A stretch of DNA of 64,000 nt from Desulfosporosinus metallidurans (GCF_001936615.1 NZ_MLBF01000005.1:62001-126000), one strand, 5' to 3'. Shown: positions 17,808-26,663, numbered from the stretch's first letter. Numbers and translations: made by a program. The notes: generated by a model from the sequence alone, not told the origin.

Positions 17808-19817
17808 TGTCCTATTTTCAATCCATTTCATAAAAGCTTTTCCATACGCAGTTATTTCAGTACCTTTTCTTCCAACATTAGATGATACGATACCTAAACT
17901 ATTTAAACATAACAGTATCCTTCTTATTTCACTTTCACTAGTGTTTATATCAAAGCCTCTGAGGGAATTTTCAATACTTTTTCTTCCAATGCTTTTACAT
18001 TGGTCAACCATTTTTATTATTTCTAAACCTTTTGTAATACTGAAACTTCCTTCTATTACTGTCAATTCTTTTTCAAAGCTATTTTTTTGGAGTAATAGAT
18101 AATATGGTAGCTTATCTAAAGTTGCCTTCTCTTCATTCATTAGTGCAATATAGGAGGCTACATTCTCAAGTTCCCTGATGTTACCCGGCCAATTATAATT
18201 TAATAAAAGGGAATTCACCTCATCCGTAAGCTCCAATTTATTAGACCTTCCTATAAAATATTGTAAGAGAGGGATTATGTCCTCCTGTCTTTTCCTAAGC
18301 GGTGGGATGTTAATGGGAAGTACATTAATTCGATAAAACAAATCTTCTCTGAATAAGCCTTTTTGTACCATTTCAAATATATTTTTATTAGTTGCAGCAA
18401 TAACTCGAATATTAATATTTGTAACCCTTTGTGAGCCTATTCGCATAACCTGTCTTTCCTGAAGAACTCTTAAAAGTCTTGTTTGTAGCGAAAGAGGCAT
18501 GTCTCCAATTTCATCTAGGAATATTGTGCCGTTATTTGCCAGTTCAAATAGTCCAACTTTACCCTCTTTAAGTGCTCCTGTAAAAGACCCACCTTCATAA
18601 CCAAAAAGCTCACTTTCAAGTAGACTTTCATTAAAAGCAGCGCAGTTTACGGCAACAAAAGGTTGTTTACATTTTTTCGAAAAATTGTGTATCGACTGTG
18701 CAAAAAGTTCTTTACCGGTCCCACTTTCTCCTGTAATAAATACAGTGAGGTCTGACAGGGCAATTTTCTTGGCCAATTCGACGCATTCCACCATAAATCT
18801 TGAGTTAGTCTTTATAAAATCAAAACTATATCTTGCTATAAACCCCTTATCCCTTAATTTTTTACTTAAATTTTGTTCAAGCTGTTTTATATAGGTTACT
18901 TCCTGAAAATTATAATAGTAACCTGCATTTTCCCCAAGATAATCGATTTTATGTTTATTAATAATAATAAATTTATTATTAAATTCCATAAGCTCATCAA
19001 TAAGATTCTCTTTATACAATATATCTTTTATTTTTTTGCTAAATAGCATATCAATTTTTTTATCAGCAATTTCCTCATCTATATTAAACATAACTTTAAA
19101 CCTCTTGTTACTCAATGATATTTTATTATCATTATTCATAAGCAAAATGCCTTCATTTGAAAGATTCAATACCATATCAAGCTCTTCATTTTTTATATAT
19201 AATTCCTTGTATTGGCTTTTTATACCATTATCAAGTGTTATTATGGTCTCAGAGTATTTTATTAGTCTACTTCTAATCTCTTTATTATCAATGCTAAGCT
19301 TATTAATAATCTGAATAAATGTTGATATATCAATATATCTGTTACCTGTATCAATTATTTTTTGTATATCTACTGGAACTCTATCACTTTCTCCTGGAGT
19401 TATGGCAATTTTAATATCACTGTAATTTCCACCTTCTTCATAGGGTATTAGATTTAAATGATTAATTCCAATCTGATAAAGAAGGGATACTGTTTCCAGT
19501 GTTGTTTCTTTTGTATCATTAACTACTAGTACCTTTGTATTTTTAGGTATGGTAAAAATACTATAAGCCTCTTTATCCTTGATGGTACGGTGTATTACAA
19601 TAATATTTTCACTATTGCTTATATATCTTTTAGCTTCTACAGCCCTTTCTTTGGACATAGCTAAAATAACGTCATCTCTTATTAAATCTCCATCACTTAA
19701 CTCTTTGAGGAAATAGCTATTTATTGCGACATAGTCCCTAAATATAATTTTCAAATTCTCCATTAAAAAAACTGCGAGTTTTGCATTTGAGTCAATAATT
19801 ATGCCAATAGTTTTCAT
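17799..19817 (-). CDS. Sigma-54-dependent enhancer-binding activator
   Basis: Regulator of about 672 residues. An N-terminal region (1-200) of uncertain fold, possibly ligand-binding, is followed by a PAS-like segment (about 215-300). The sigma-54 AAA+ domain (about 340-560) has Walker A GESGTGKE (363-370), Walker B FLDEIGD and the sigma-contact loop in the form GSFTGA (usually GAFTGA). The C-terminus (about 585-665) looks like a winged helix rather than the usual Fis-type helix-turn-helix. It is flanked on both sides by sigma-54 promoters with shared upstream elements and very likely activates them. ATG at 19817 has GGGTG upstream; five codons earlier is possible. The inducer is unknown. Confidence 0.9.
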   Translation of the reverse strand: MKTIGIIIDSNAKLAVFLMENLKIIFRDYVAINSYFLKELSDGDLIRDDVILAMSKERAVEAKRYISNSENIIVIHRTIKDKEAYSIFTIPKNTKVLVVNDTKETTLETVSLLYQIGINHLNLIPYEEGGNYSDIKIAITPGESDRVPVDIQKIIDTGNRYIDISTFIQIINKLSIDNKEIRSRLIKYSETIITLDNGIKSQYKELYIKNEELDMVLNLSNEGILLMNNDNKISLSNKRFKVMFNIDEEIADKKIDMLFSKKIKDILYKENLIDELMEFNNKFIIINKHKIDYLGENAGYYYNFQEVTYIKQLEQNLSKKLRDKGFIARYSFDFIKTNSRFMVECVELAKKIALSDLTVFITGESGTGKELFAQSIHNFSKKCKQPFVAVNCAAFNESLLESELFGYEGGSFTGALKEGKVGLFELANNGTIFLDEIGDMPLSLQTRLLRVLQERQVMRIGSQRVTNINIRVIAATNKNIFEMVQKGLFREDLFYRINVLPINIPPLRKRQEDIIPLLQYFIGRSNKLELTDEVNSLLLNYNWPGNIRELENVASYIALMNEEKATLDKLPYYLLLQKNSFEKELTVIEGSFSITKGLEIIKMVDQCKSIGRKSIENSLRGFDINTSESEIRRILLCLNSLGIVSSNVGRKGTEITAYGKAFMKWIENRTNI

Positions 19818-19963
19818 AAGATACACCCGCATTCTTGAATATACTCATTAGATTTTAAGGCTAGAAGTAAGCTTCCCAAGTATTAGTCTACACTTCCTGA
19901 GCTTAATAGTATAGTAAACATTCTGAGTTAAGGGACAAGATTTGAACCTTTTAAAGCAAAAAT

Positions 19964-19999
19964 AACTGAACCCCGCTTTCAATCAGGGTCCAGTCAGTT
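19964..19999 (-). terminator. Probable terminator of the nitrilase-creatininase operon
   Basis: Interrupted stem (AACTG with CAGTT, ACCC with GGGT) followed on the minus strand by ATTTTTG, about 130 bases after the creatininase stop. The 294-base gap between creatininase and activator genes holds no other clear feature. Confidence 0.5.
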
Positions 20000-20126
20000 T
20001 TTTACAGTTACTTGTGATACGGTTTTCCGGCGCTATCCCACTTAAAATCAATTCTCCGCACATACGCGAGGCGACAGTTGAATCCTTTTTCTTGCCATAA
20101 ATTTCTAAGAGAAATATTTATGGAGT

Positions 20127-20879
20127 TCAGCTTTTTACTTGGTTGATACCCCAGTTCGTTTCCAAAAAATCCACAATACGATCGAGGGATCGTTGAACAA
20201 GTACTTCACCCTTTCCTTTTGTCGCCAGCATCGCATTTCCGACTGTACCTGATTGTGTATTTGAAGAAAGTTTTCCGTATTTTATAATCTCTGGAAACTC
20301 GTCTCTGATTTTTTTGGGCTCATTCACCCATTTATCTGTATCGCAAAGTTCTGGGTACAGATACATTAGGATCGAAGTTCCTGCTTCACTGGCATGAGAG
20401 TGCGCGGTTTCACCGGACTCGAGAATCCCCTGATCATGCGCTTTGACAAAACGCCAGAAATCTATTTGGGCACGTCGGATTTCTTCATGGTTTCTCAACA
20501 TATACGCAATTTGATTGATCATGGGAACGTTGCCGGCATGCGCATTAATAAAAAGAAAATCCTTAAATCCCCATCGTATTAGACTATTTATTATATCCAA
20601 CAAATACTCCTTGAAGCTCTCCGGTCTTATCGTAATCGTTCCCGGAAATTCATCCAACATTGCGGAATCGCCAACCTCCAATGTAGGACCGATTAGCGCA
20701 TTCACCCTGTGCGATATCATCTCAGCGAGTTTGACTGCAACCAGGGTGTCCGATCCCAGTGGAAGATGCGGTCCGTAAACTTCGAAAGCTCCTGTAGGAA
20801 TAATAACTACATTCGTTTGTTTCTTTTTTTCAACAAAAGCTGTCCAACTCATTTCTTTCATAAAATTCGTTTCTCTCAT
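20127..20879 (-). CDS. Creatininase-family amidohydrolase
   Basis: Protein of 250 residues in the creatininase/creatinine amidohydrolase family, metal-dependent enzymes opening lactam or amide bonds. The ligands are visible: Glu33, His38 and Asp44 in GAFEVYGPHLPLGSD, the His114 loop as NAHAGN (family consensus NGHGGN), and Glu near 167 in HASEAGT. TAGGAGGAG precedes the ATG. It is the third gene of the sigma-54 operon with a nitrilase and a thioredoxin-like protein. The substrate need not be creatinine, as the family also includes other amide and peptide hydrolases. Confidence 0.88.
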   Translation of the reverse strand: MRETNFMKEMSWTAFVEKKKQTNVVIIPTGAFEVYGPHLPLGSDTLVAVKLAEMISHRVNALIGPTLEVGDSAMLDEFPGTITIRPESFKEYLLDIINSLIRWGFKDFLFINAHAGNVPMINQIAYMLRNHEEIRRAQIDFWRFVKAHDQGILESGETAHSHASEAGTSILMYLYPELCDTDKWVNEPKKIRDEFPEIIKYGKLSSNTQSGTVGNAMLATKGKGEVLVQRSLDRIVDFLETNWGINQVKS

Positions 20880-20891
20880 AGCGGACTCCTC

Positions 20892-21233
20892 CTATTCAAA
20901 GTTGCGTTCCGTCTGCAAAGAGCTGTTCAAAAACTGTTCGATCTCATCTCGTGTCTTTCGCAGTGTACTCACAAACCGTTCCAACTCTTTGCCCTCCCGA
21001 AATGCAATAAAGCTTGGAATTCCTAAAATATTATATTGCTCGCATAGCTCTGGCAAATCATCGCGATCAACCGCTAAAAATTGAAGTCGATCTGCATATA
21101 CGGTTTCCACTTCTGGCATGAAGTGATTAATATAATGGCAGTCCTTGCACCAGGTTGTCTTAAATACGGCCACAGTCAGTTTAGCGGAATTAATTCGTTC
21201 ATGAAAGGTTTGCTGTGTCTTCACTTTTTCCAT
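20892..21233 (-). CDS. Thioredoxin-family protein
   Basis: Small thioredoxin-fold protein of 113 residues with active site WCKDC (Cys29, Cys32) after KTTW, and a cis-Pro region in GIPSFIAF. The CKDC motif differs from the CGPC of housekeeping thioredoxin, so a dedicated role is likely. It is encoded between a nitrilase and a creatininase with 12-21 base gaps and good ribosome sites (CGAGGAG), under a sigma-54 promoter. A disulfide-reducing step in the pathway, for example on a cystine-like or mixed-disulfide substrate, is possible but inferred. Confidence 0.88.
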   Translation of the reverse strand: MEKVKTQQTFHERINSAKLTVAVFKTTWCKDCHYINHFMPEVETVYADRLQFLAVDRDDLPELCEQYNILGIPSFIAFREGKELERFVSTLRKTRDEIEQFLNSSLQTERNFE

Positions 21234-21254
21234 AATTGCATCTCCTCGAAATTA

Positions 21255-22079
21255 TTATTTATTCATAGACGTGTACAGTTCAGGCCTTCTATGTAGATAA
21301 GACGGAAGCTTTGCCCTTACTCCTTTGATCCTACCTAGATCGATGCGACACGGAATCAATGCTTCCGTTTCAGGACCGGACACCATGATCACGCCCATCG
21401 GATCTGCAATCAAACTTTGTCCGATATAGAAATTGTCACTCACTTTACCGCATGCTACCATGTATACCGTATTTTCAATTGCTCTTGCGGTCACTAAATT
21501 CCTCCAATGATATTCTTTCATAGGTCCATGCACCCATCCGGAAGGAACAATGATAATTTCTGCACCATGTATAGCTTGATAACGCGCAATTTCCGGAAAC
21601 CTGAGCTCATAGCAAACAAACAATCCAAGCTTACCAAAAGGTGTCGATATTGGTTCAAACAGTGCATCCCCCGGTTTGATGTTCTTCGATTCATTGTAGC
21701 CAAATGCATCGAACAAATGGGTCTTCCGATAAGTACTGATGACTGAACCCTCCGACGAGACGATCACGGTTGTGTTGTACACCCGCTCGTCACTTGGCTC
21801 TTCCGTTGCCTCACGCATACCAAATACAAGCCAAACTCCATATTGAAGAGCAAGCTTACACATGCCGCCTACAAATGGTCCATCTACCGGCTCAGCATCC
21901 TTTAGAGAAATGTCCTTTGGCGTGCCTATGGGAAAATGGCTCATAAATACTTCCGGAAACACAACGATGTCAGCACCATGAATTTGCTTAGCGTACTTCA
22001 CGGCATTTTCTGCCTTCTTAAGATTGACATGCTTGTCGTCAAGCGAAACCAATTGTGCCATGACGAGTTGAAACGGCAT
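21255..22079 (-). CDS. Carbon-nitrogen hydrolase (nitrilase superfamily)
   Basis: Cytosolic amidase of 274 residues with the Glu-Lys-Cys triad of the nitrilase superfamily: Glu43 in VVFPEVFM, Lys119 in YRKTHLFD and Cys156 in FVCYELRFPE. The close motif spacing resembles omega-amidase/carbamoyl-putrescine-type members rather than true nitrilases. GAAGGAG is 10 bases before the ATG. First gene of its operon behind the sigma-54 promoter at 22157-22173. It likely hydrolyses a terminal amide released in the pathway. Confidence 0.9.
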   Translation of the reverse strand: MPFQLVMAQLVSLDDKHVNLKKAENAVKYAKQIHGADIVVFPEVFMSHFPIGTPKDISLKDAEPVDGPFVGGMCKLALQYGVWLVFGMREATEEPSDERVYNTTVIVSSEGSVISTYRKTHLFDAFGYNESKNIKPGDALFEPISTPFGKLGLFVCYELRFPEIARYQAIHGAEIIIVPSGWVHGPMKEYHWRNLVTARAIENTVYMVACGKVSDNFYIGQSLIADPMGVIMVSGPETEALIPCRIDLGRIKGVRAKLPSYLHRRPELYTSMNK

Positions 22080-22156
22080 TGTCTAATCATCTCCTTCGAG
22101 AAATGTTATTCGGAATATAAATCCATACAAGTCATTATTCTTAAAGTAATATAAAA

Positions 22157-22173
22157 TGCAAAAACCATACCAA
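22157..22173 (-). promoter_or_regulatory. Sigma-54 promoter for nitrilase-thioredoxin-creatininase operon
   Basis: Same sequence as the promoter at 14359-14375, with GG/GC spaced by 10 bases, 78 bases upstream of the nitrilase ATG. Confidence 0.85.
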
Positions 22174-22274
22174 TTATTAAATGAAAACAGTTTTTTTGAA
22201 AATCCTTTTTTATATCTTCGATTACTCATAATAACATGTGCTTGGAAATAGTCATTTGAAATCTTCAATATCAC

Positions 22275-22337
22275 TTTAAATGGGTAAGGAATAGGTTAAA
22301 TTGGTTATATATTCAACCTATTCTTTACCCATTTAAA
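22275..22337. promoter_or_regulatory. Long palindromic activator site, copy 3
   Basis: Arms 22275-22297 and 22315-22337 are 23-base inverted repeats with one mismatch; the 17-base centre belongs to the conserved 20-base element (22294-22313). It sits midway between divergent sigma-54 promoters at 22157 and 22383. Confidence 0.75.
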
Positions 22338-22382
22338 ATCTCTTCAAAGAAATCGTGTCCAGTAGATTATGCCTTCGCTAGT

Positions 22383-22399
22383 TTGGCATGATATTTGCT
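22383..22399 (+). promoter_or_regulatory. Sigma-54 promoter for the second M20 amidohydrolase
   Basis: TTGGCATGATATTTGCT, identical to 14590-14606, GG/GC gap 10 bases, 82 bases before the ATG. Confidence 0.88.
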
Positions 22400-22481
22400 T
22401 GTTAACTTATTTAACATTTATCCATATCAATTGGTCATGCTCAAAAAGATGGATATATCTCAAAAATAGAGGAGGAATATT

Positions 22482-23702
22482 ATGTCAAGTATTACTAATG
22501 ATAAAATAAGACAGTTGGTAAACAAATATGAACACAATGTTATTGAAATACGCAGGGATATCCATATGCATCCTGAATTGAGTTTTCAGGAAAAGAGGAC
22601 ATCCGAATTAGTTGCAAGCAAGTTAGAGGAATTAGGTATCGAAGTCCAGAGTGGTATAGGGAAAACCGGTGTAATTGGCATACTAAAGGGCAGTAGACCC
22701 GGAAAAACTCTAGCCCTTAGAGCAGATATGGATGCGCTCCCTTTAGATGAAGATAATGACTTGCCATTTAAATCAGTAAATGCGGGTGTCATGCATGCAT
22801 GCGGTCATGACTGCCACACAGCTAACCTTCTGGGAGTAGCTATGATATTATCTGAAATTAAAAATGAACTTAGTGGAACCATTAAGTTCATTTTTCAGCC
22901 TGCTGAAGAAAACGGCGGGGGAGGCCGTGAAATGGTAAAAGAGGGGGCGTTAATTAAACCGGATGTAGATGCAATATTCGGATTGCATGTAAAAGAAATG
23001 CCTTTAGGAACCATTGAAGTCGGCTATGGAAATATAATGGCTTATTCCGATAGGTTCATATTAAGAGTTAAAGGAAAGCAAGCCCATACATCCAAACCGC
23101 AACAAGGGGTAGATTCTATAGTAATTTCTGCCAATATTATTACTGCTCTTCAGTCAATAGTCTCAAGACAAATAGATCCCCTCGAAACGGCAACCTTTTC
23201 TGTGGGACAGATTAATGGAGGTACAGCTCCCAATATTGTTCCTGATCTGGTGGAAATGGTCGGAATGATAAGATGCATGTCAAAAGATACAAGAGAAATC
23301 ATTAAAACCAATATTGAAAAAATAGCAAAATCAGTAGCAGAGGGTATGAGCGGAGAATGCGAATTTATTTTTAAAGAAGGCTATCCAGCCGTATTTAATA
23401 ATAACGAAATGGCTGATTATGTGAAAGAACTGGCTATTGAAAGATGTCAGGATATTAAAGATGATTTAGATCTACAACTACCTCCTGAATTTGACCTGAA
23501 GGAATTAGTGCGGATTACGGATAAGCCAACGCTTGGCGCTGAAGATTTCGGATTCTATTCACACGAAGTTCCTGCTTGTTTTTTCTATGTTGGTACGGGA
23601 AATCCTGCCCCAATCCATAGCCCAAAATTTATGGTTGATGAAAGAATGTTTAGAGTTAGTTTAAATCTACTGTCTTCAGTTGCAATCAAATTTCTTAACT
23701 AG
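22482..23702 (+). CDS. M20D-family amidohydrolase, copy 2
   Basis: Amidohydrolase of 406 residues differing from the 14690-15928 product at only a few per cent of positions, with the same metal ligands (HACGHDCH, QPAEENGGGG, LGAEDFGFY). GGAGG lies nine bases before ATG. Differences are scattered substitutions, some changing charge near the end of the dimerisation region and C-terminus, so the two may differ slightly in specificity or may just be recent duplicates. Under its own sigma-54 promoter. The gene is followed within 15 bases by remains of an unrelated oxidoreductase gene. Confidence 0.92.
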   Translation: MSSITNDKIRQLVNKYEHNVIEIRRDIHMHPELSFQEKRTSELVASKLEELGIEVQSGIGKTGVIGILKGSRPGKTLALRADMDALPLDEDNDLPFKSVNAGVMHACGHDCHTANLLGVAMILSEIKNELSGTIKFIFQPAEENGGGGREMVKEGALIKPDVDAIFGLHVKEMPLGTIEVGYGNIMAYSDRFILRVKGKQAHTSKPQQGVDSIVISANIITALQSIVSRQIDPLETATFSVGQINGGTAPNIVPDLVEMVGMIRCMSKDTREIIKTNIEKIAKSVAEGMSGECEFIFKEGYPAVFNNNEMADYVKELAIERCQDIKDDLDLQLPPEFDLKELVRITDKPTLGAEDFGFYSHEVPACFFYVGTGNPAPIHSPKFMVDERMFRVSLNLLSSVAIKFLN

Positions 23703-23710
23703 AATTAATA

Positions 23711-23970
23711 TCAAAATTCAACTTTCGCAGCTACAATCAGTAAGATTAACCCTGATATTAACCCATCTCTATTACTTGGCCCGCTCACTTTAACTAAGTC
23801 GCCCTCTTTCAGCCAGAGTTTCTCCCCTTCCTCATTATTCATCTCAATGAAGTTCTCAGGTTGAATCTCCGTTAGCTAGGGTGCTGAAATTGTTTCGCTC
23901 CGGGTATGGAACGTTTGTTCGCAAGTAGTCGCAATAAAGGGGTAACCGTCATCCTTGACCAATGCCACTT
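23711..23970 (-). pseudogene. C-terminal remnant of a molybdopterin oxidoreductase
   Basis: On the minus strand one frame reads DDGYPFIATTCEQTFHTRSE, then after a few residues an in-frame TAG where the family has a conserved Trp, then LTEIQPENFIEMNNEEGEKL and LKEGDLVKVSGPSNRDG. This is the molybdopterin-dinucleotide-binding domain at the end of DMSO-reductase-family enzymes. No upstream catalytic part is present in the window. Truncated at the 5' side and interrupted by a stop, so non-functional. It abuts the end of the duplicated M20 segment. Confidence 0.75.
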
Positions 23971-24289
23971 ACCTTTATGAATTAATATTAGTATGCTATC
24001 ATATTTACCTAGTTTAAAGGCGACGAGAGCAACGCCCGTTCACAATCGCACCTTGAAAACAGATCTCCACGCTTTTCCGCGCGGACTGGAGTCAACCGCA
24101 AGGATGAATTGGGGCAACTTGGGAACTCTCTCGACTATAAAGATAAGACTGCCTAACTTAAATGAAAATTAAAGTTCGAGTGGGAGATAGATCTAACCTC
24201 CTACCACACGATTTTTAAAGTGTTGGCGCTCCAAAGTAGCCCCAATTGGCTCCAGATATACCCCCTACCACCGAACAACTTAACAGGTT
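23971..24289. other. Region without recognised gene
   Basis: About 320 bases with several short stems (for example around GTGGGAG and CTCCTACCAC near 24180-24210) but no open frame with family similarity, tRNA shape or riboswitch that I recognise. A structured RNA cannot be excluded. Confidence 0.3.
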
Positions 24290-24661
24290 CTAATCAAGCA
24301 TGGCCTTAATAGCTGTTAGAACCTGTTCTAACTCCTCATCCGTATAGTCGATTTTGTTTTCCCGTTCGATACCAAGACTAGTCACTAAAAAGTGCTTATC
24401 TACTTCGATCCCTGCACCGTCGAGAACCTTCTTGCCGCATCCTTTGATGCATCCCTCGATGAGTACCCACTGTTTCGCATACTTTGCCGCATCAGCCAAC
24501 CTCTTTAGATCCTTCTCTTTGAATTGTTCACCGCCCAGTCGCACAAATTTTCCGTTTCCCTCCTTTTCTAGTAAGGTTGCGGCCTTATAGGCCAATAAAG
24601 AAACATTGGAACCGCCAGGACAGGTGACGAGGCACAGCACGCTTTTATTGTTTTCGAACAT
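24290..24661 (-). CDS. DGC-domain putative zinc-binding protein
   Basis: Small protein of 123 residues of the DGC (putative zinc-binding) family. An N-terminal Cys follows a hydrophobic strand (CLVTCPGGSN) and the second Cys cluster is EGCIKGCGKKVLDGAG, where the family's DGC triplet appears as EGC. Cysteine spacing suggests one bound metal. Function of the family is not established; members sit with redox and sulfur genes. The ATG at 24661 has GGAGG 8 bases upstream, favouring it over an ATG 12 codons earlier. Related to the proteins at 26197 and 57050-58804. Confidence 0.8.
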   Translation of the reverse strand: MFENNKSVLCLVTCPGGSNVSLLAYKAATLLEKEGNGKFVRLGGEQFKEKDLKRLADAAKYAKQWVLIEGCIKGCGKKVLDGAGIEVDKHFLVTSLGIERENKIDYTDEELEQVLTAIKAMLD

Positions 24662-24846
24662 ACTTTTTTCCTCCATCAAAGTTGTTAACTTCCGCAATCC
24701 TTTGACCTAAAAACCTCTCTACTATTATATATCAACTAATTTCCATGAAACTAAAATATTTTTATATTACTATATGAGGCTATGCTAAAACTTATTTATG
24801 TTGTTTTCATATCCCCACTTTTACTTCTATAACATCAAAACAAAAA

Positions 24847-24881
24847 CGTCCTCACTTCACTTTAAAAGTGAAAGGAGAACG
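24847..24881. terminator. Rho-independent terminator, likely bidirectional
   Basis: An 8-bp core stem (TTCACTTT with AAAGTGAA) extended by imperfect pairing and flanked by A and T runs, 75 bases downstream of the AhpD-like gene on the minus strand. Confidence 0.7.
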
Positions 24882-24955
24882 CTTTTTTAATTGTTGTAAC
24901 CACTTAGAATTTTGGGGATTGAGTTTTCACACACCCCCATTAAGGAGGAATTATC

Positions 24956-25309
24956 TTATTTGTTGTTGACAAGCCATTCAAGGGCAGGAAGTGAGCTTGA
25001 CAGGGTTGTTCCTGCCTTAGAGAACTTAGCAATTGCAAAGGCTTCCATGATTTCCTGGACAGATGCCCCAGCCATCTTGGCACGCATTGTATAATTCAAT
25101 ATGCAGGGTTGGGAACCGAGGGCGATGGCTGCCGACAAAGCGATCAACACTTTGTACTTTTGGGGTATCGCTTCCTTAGAATAAGTGAACATCATGTCGG
25201 TCATATGGTTTACAACCAGGCTTTCATCGAGCTGTCCGAGCAGCTCTAGGGGTTTCGGGATTTCTCCGTTTTCCTTTTTGAAGTTTTCCATCATTTCTTT
25301 AAAATCCAT
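24956..25309 (-). CDS. AhpD-like / carboxymuconolactone decarboxylase-family protein
   Basis: Protein of 117 residues with the all-helical AhpD-like fold signature: ALSAAIALGSQPCILNYTMR followed by AGASVQEIMEAFAIAKF. The usual CxxC...His active site is reduced to a single Cys in SQPC, so alkylhydroperoxidase activity is doubtful. GGGAGGTC precedes the ATG. It lies between two DGC-family genes in a thiol/metal-themed stretch under ArsR regulators. Role unknown. Confidence 0.85.
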   Translation of the reverse strand: MDFKEMMENFKKENGEIPKPLELLGQLDESLVVNHMTDMMFTYSKEAIPQKYKVLIALSAAIALGSQPCILNYTMRAKMAGASVQEIMEAFAIAKFSKAGTTLSSSLPALEWLVNNK

Positions 25310-25456
25310 GGTAAGACCTCCCTCAAATTTTTGAAACCTTCCTTGACGTTTTTTCTACTGTAACGGATATTTAATTAATATCCGTTACAAAATTCAAATC
25401 ACAAATTTCCCCTGTGTAATAACGACTGCAACTACTCGTGCTGAATACCCTGACCT

Positions 25457-26194
25457 CTAACTATCGCATTGTGCCGAAAACGTTGATTTAAAAACCCCTT
25501 TACCACGAACACGAGGAATGGCTTTCTGGAGCAACATTTCTAAGTTCTCCACAATTTCCTGTAGTTTTGTGGAAGGAAAGCCAATCAGGCACTCTCCGTC
25601 TTCTAAATCAGTTGCCTCTCTGCAGCCATAACAACCGAGACTGCTATTTACTTTATTTTGTACAAATGGCGTTAAGGTTGAATCAATACAAGTGGCTTGG
25701 AAAATACCGGAATCGAACTGTAGACGGTCACCAGTTTTAAAAATCGAGGCTAATGCTACCCACATAAGATGTTCGGGCTGCGACTCTATAATAATAACTT
25801 GTGGCTCAAAATCACACTCTGCCAGTGGGGAAACTAAGACTCCCTTATACTCACCCATAGGAAGTCTAGGCATCTGGCTCATAACCCTAGCCGCAGCTTC
25901 TTTGTTATAAAACAACCCCAGACTTGACATCATCTCTCCCGAGGCTAGTTTCTCCGGCAGGGGTTTCAGACCGAAAGCGGCCGCTGATGCCGGACAGACA
26001 ATATTTTCGGCATTAACGTAAACCTTTTCACCCCGCCTTGCCCTATAAAGCGCCTGACAATATCTAAGTTTACTTTGTCCATCATAGTCTTTAAGCACGG
26101 CATCTTCTTGTTTCACAAATCTAGCAGCAATAGGTTGGGACTCAATAGTCAAAATATTTTGTAGTCTTTTAGCATAATCTTGATATGAATTCAT
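25457..26194 (-). CDS. DUF169-family protein
   Basis: Cytosolic protein of 245 residues matching the DUF169 pattern: N-terminal YAKRLQNILTIESQPIAARF, CQALYRARRGEKVYV, the Cys-containing NIVCPASAAAFGL and C-terminal SLGCYGCREATDL with two further cysteines. Members are common in anaerobes and often lie near metal or redox genes; function is unknown. Starts 2 bases after the stop of the upstream DGC gene with AAGGAGGAG before its ATG, so the two are co-translated. Confidence 0.83.
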   Translation of the reverse strand: MNSYQDYAKRLQNILTIESQPIAARFVKQEDAVLKDYDGQSKLRYCQALYRARRGEKVYVNAENIVCPASAAAFGLKPLPEKLASGEMMSSLGLFYNKEAAARVMSQMPRLPMGEYKGVLVSPLAECDFEPQVIIIESQPEHLMWVALASIFKTGDRLQFDSGIFQATCIDSTLTPFVQNKVNSSLGCYGCREATDLEDGECLIGFPSTKLQEIVENLEMLLQKAIPRVRGKGVFKSTFSAQCDS

Positions 26195-26196
26195 CC

Positions 26197-26559
26197 CTAC
26201 TCCTCCTTTAAGCTACGAGCTGCGTCCAAAACAAATTCTACGACTTCTTCCAAGTGTGTCTCTTCATCATAATTCTTGTTTTTAGCAATGTTCAAATCTT
26301 TAGTTAAAACCACATTTTGGTCCGGTTTTAATTCAATAGTAGCTAAAGCCTTTGTCGCACACTGGAGTTCACAACCATTGAGGGCAATAAATTTGTCATG
26401 TTTCTTGGCATTAGTGACAATGTTCTCTAGTCCGAGGGGTATACCCATAGCGCAGACAATACCTAAATTCTCATCTTTGGAAAGTGCTTTGAGTGAAGCT
26501 TTTGTCGTAAGAATTCCAGTGTTAGACGCACCCGAACAGGCTACAATTCCAATTTTCAT
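26197..26559 (-). CDS. DGC-domain putative zinc-binding protein
   Basis: Protein of 120 residues beginning MKIGIVACSGASNTG, with NGCELQCATKA forming the second Cys cluster (DGC appears as NGC). Belongs to the same family as the products at 24290 and 57050-58804. GAGAGGTGAG before the ATG at 26559 sets the start, rather than an ATG six codons upstream. It leads an operon with the DUF169 gene, behind an ArsR gene and a 24-bp palindrome, which suggests metal- or thiol-responsive expression. Confidence 0.82.
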   Translation of the reverse strand: MKIGIVACSGASNTGILTTKASLKALSKDENLGIVCAMGIPLGLENIVTNAKKHDKFIALNGCELQCATKALATIELKPDQNVVLTKDLNIAKNKNYDEETHLEEVVEFVLDAARSLKEE

Positions 26560-26580
26560 AGTCTCACCTCTCCCCATTAC

Positions 26581-26604
26581 ATTAACACATGTACGTGTAT
26601 TAAT
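26581..26604. promoter_or_regulatory. 24-bp imperfect palindrome, likely ArsR operator
   Basis: Symmetric around GTAC with arms ATTAAC and TATTAAT, placed between the ArsR gene (ending 26664) and the DGC gene start at 26559. Confidence 0.55.
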
Positions 26605-26663
26605 ATGTTACATCAAAAAGAATCCCTTGTAAATAGCATTTTGTTAACTTTCAAAACTCACGT

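Noticed and set aside
19990..20126. Short minus-strand frame ending HK after the creatininase gene
   Set aside because: About 35 codons with no start codon or ribosome site and no recognisable family; probably chance.
22083..22274. 63-codon minus-strand frame upstream of the nitrilase
   Set aside because: It covers the sigma-54 promoter of the nitrilase operon, lacks a ribosome site and shows no family likeness.
23971..24289. tRNA or known structured RNA
   Set aside because: Short stems are present but no cloverleaf, riboswitch core or CRISPR-like repeat could be recognised.
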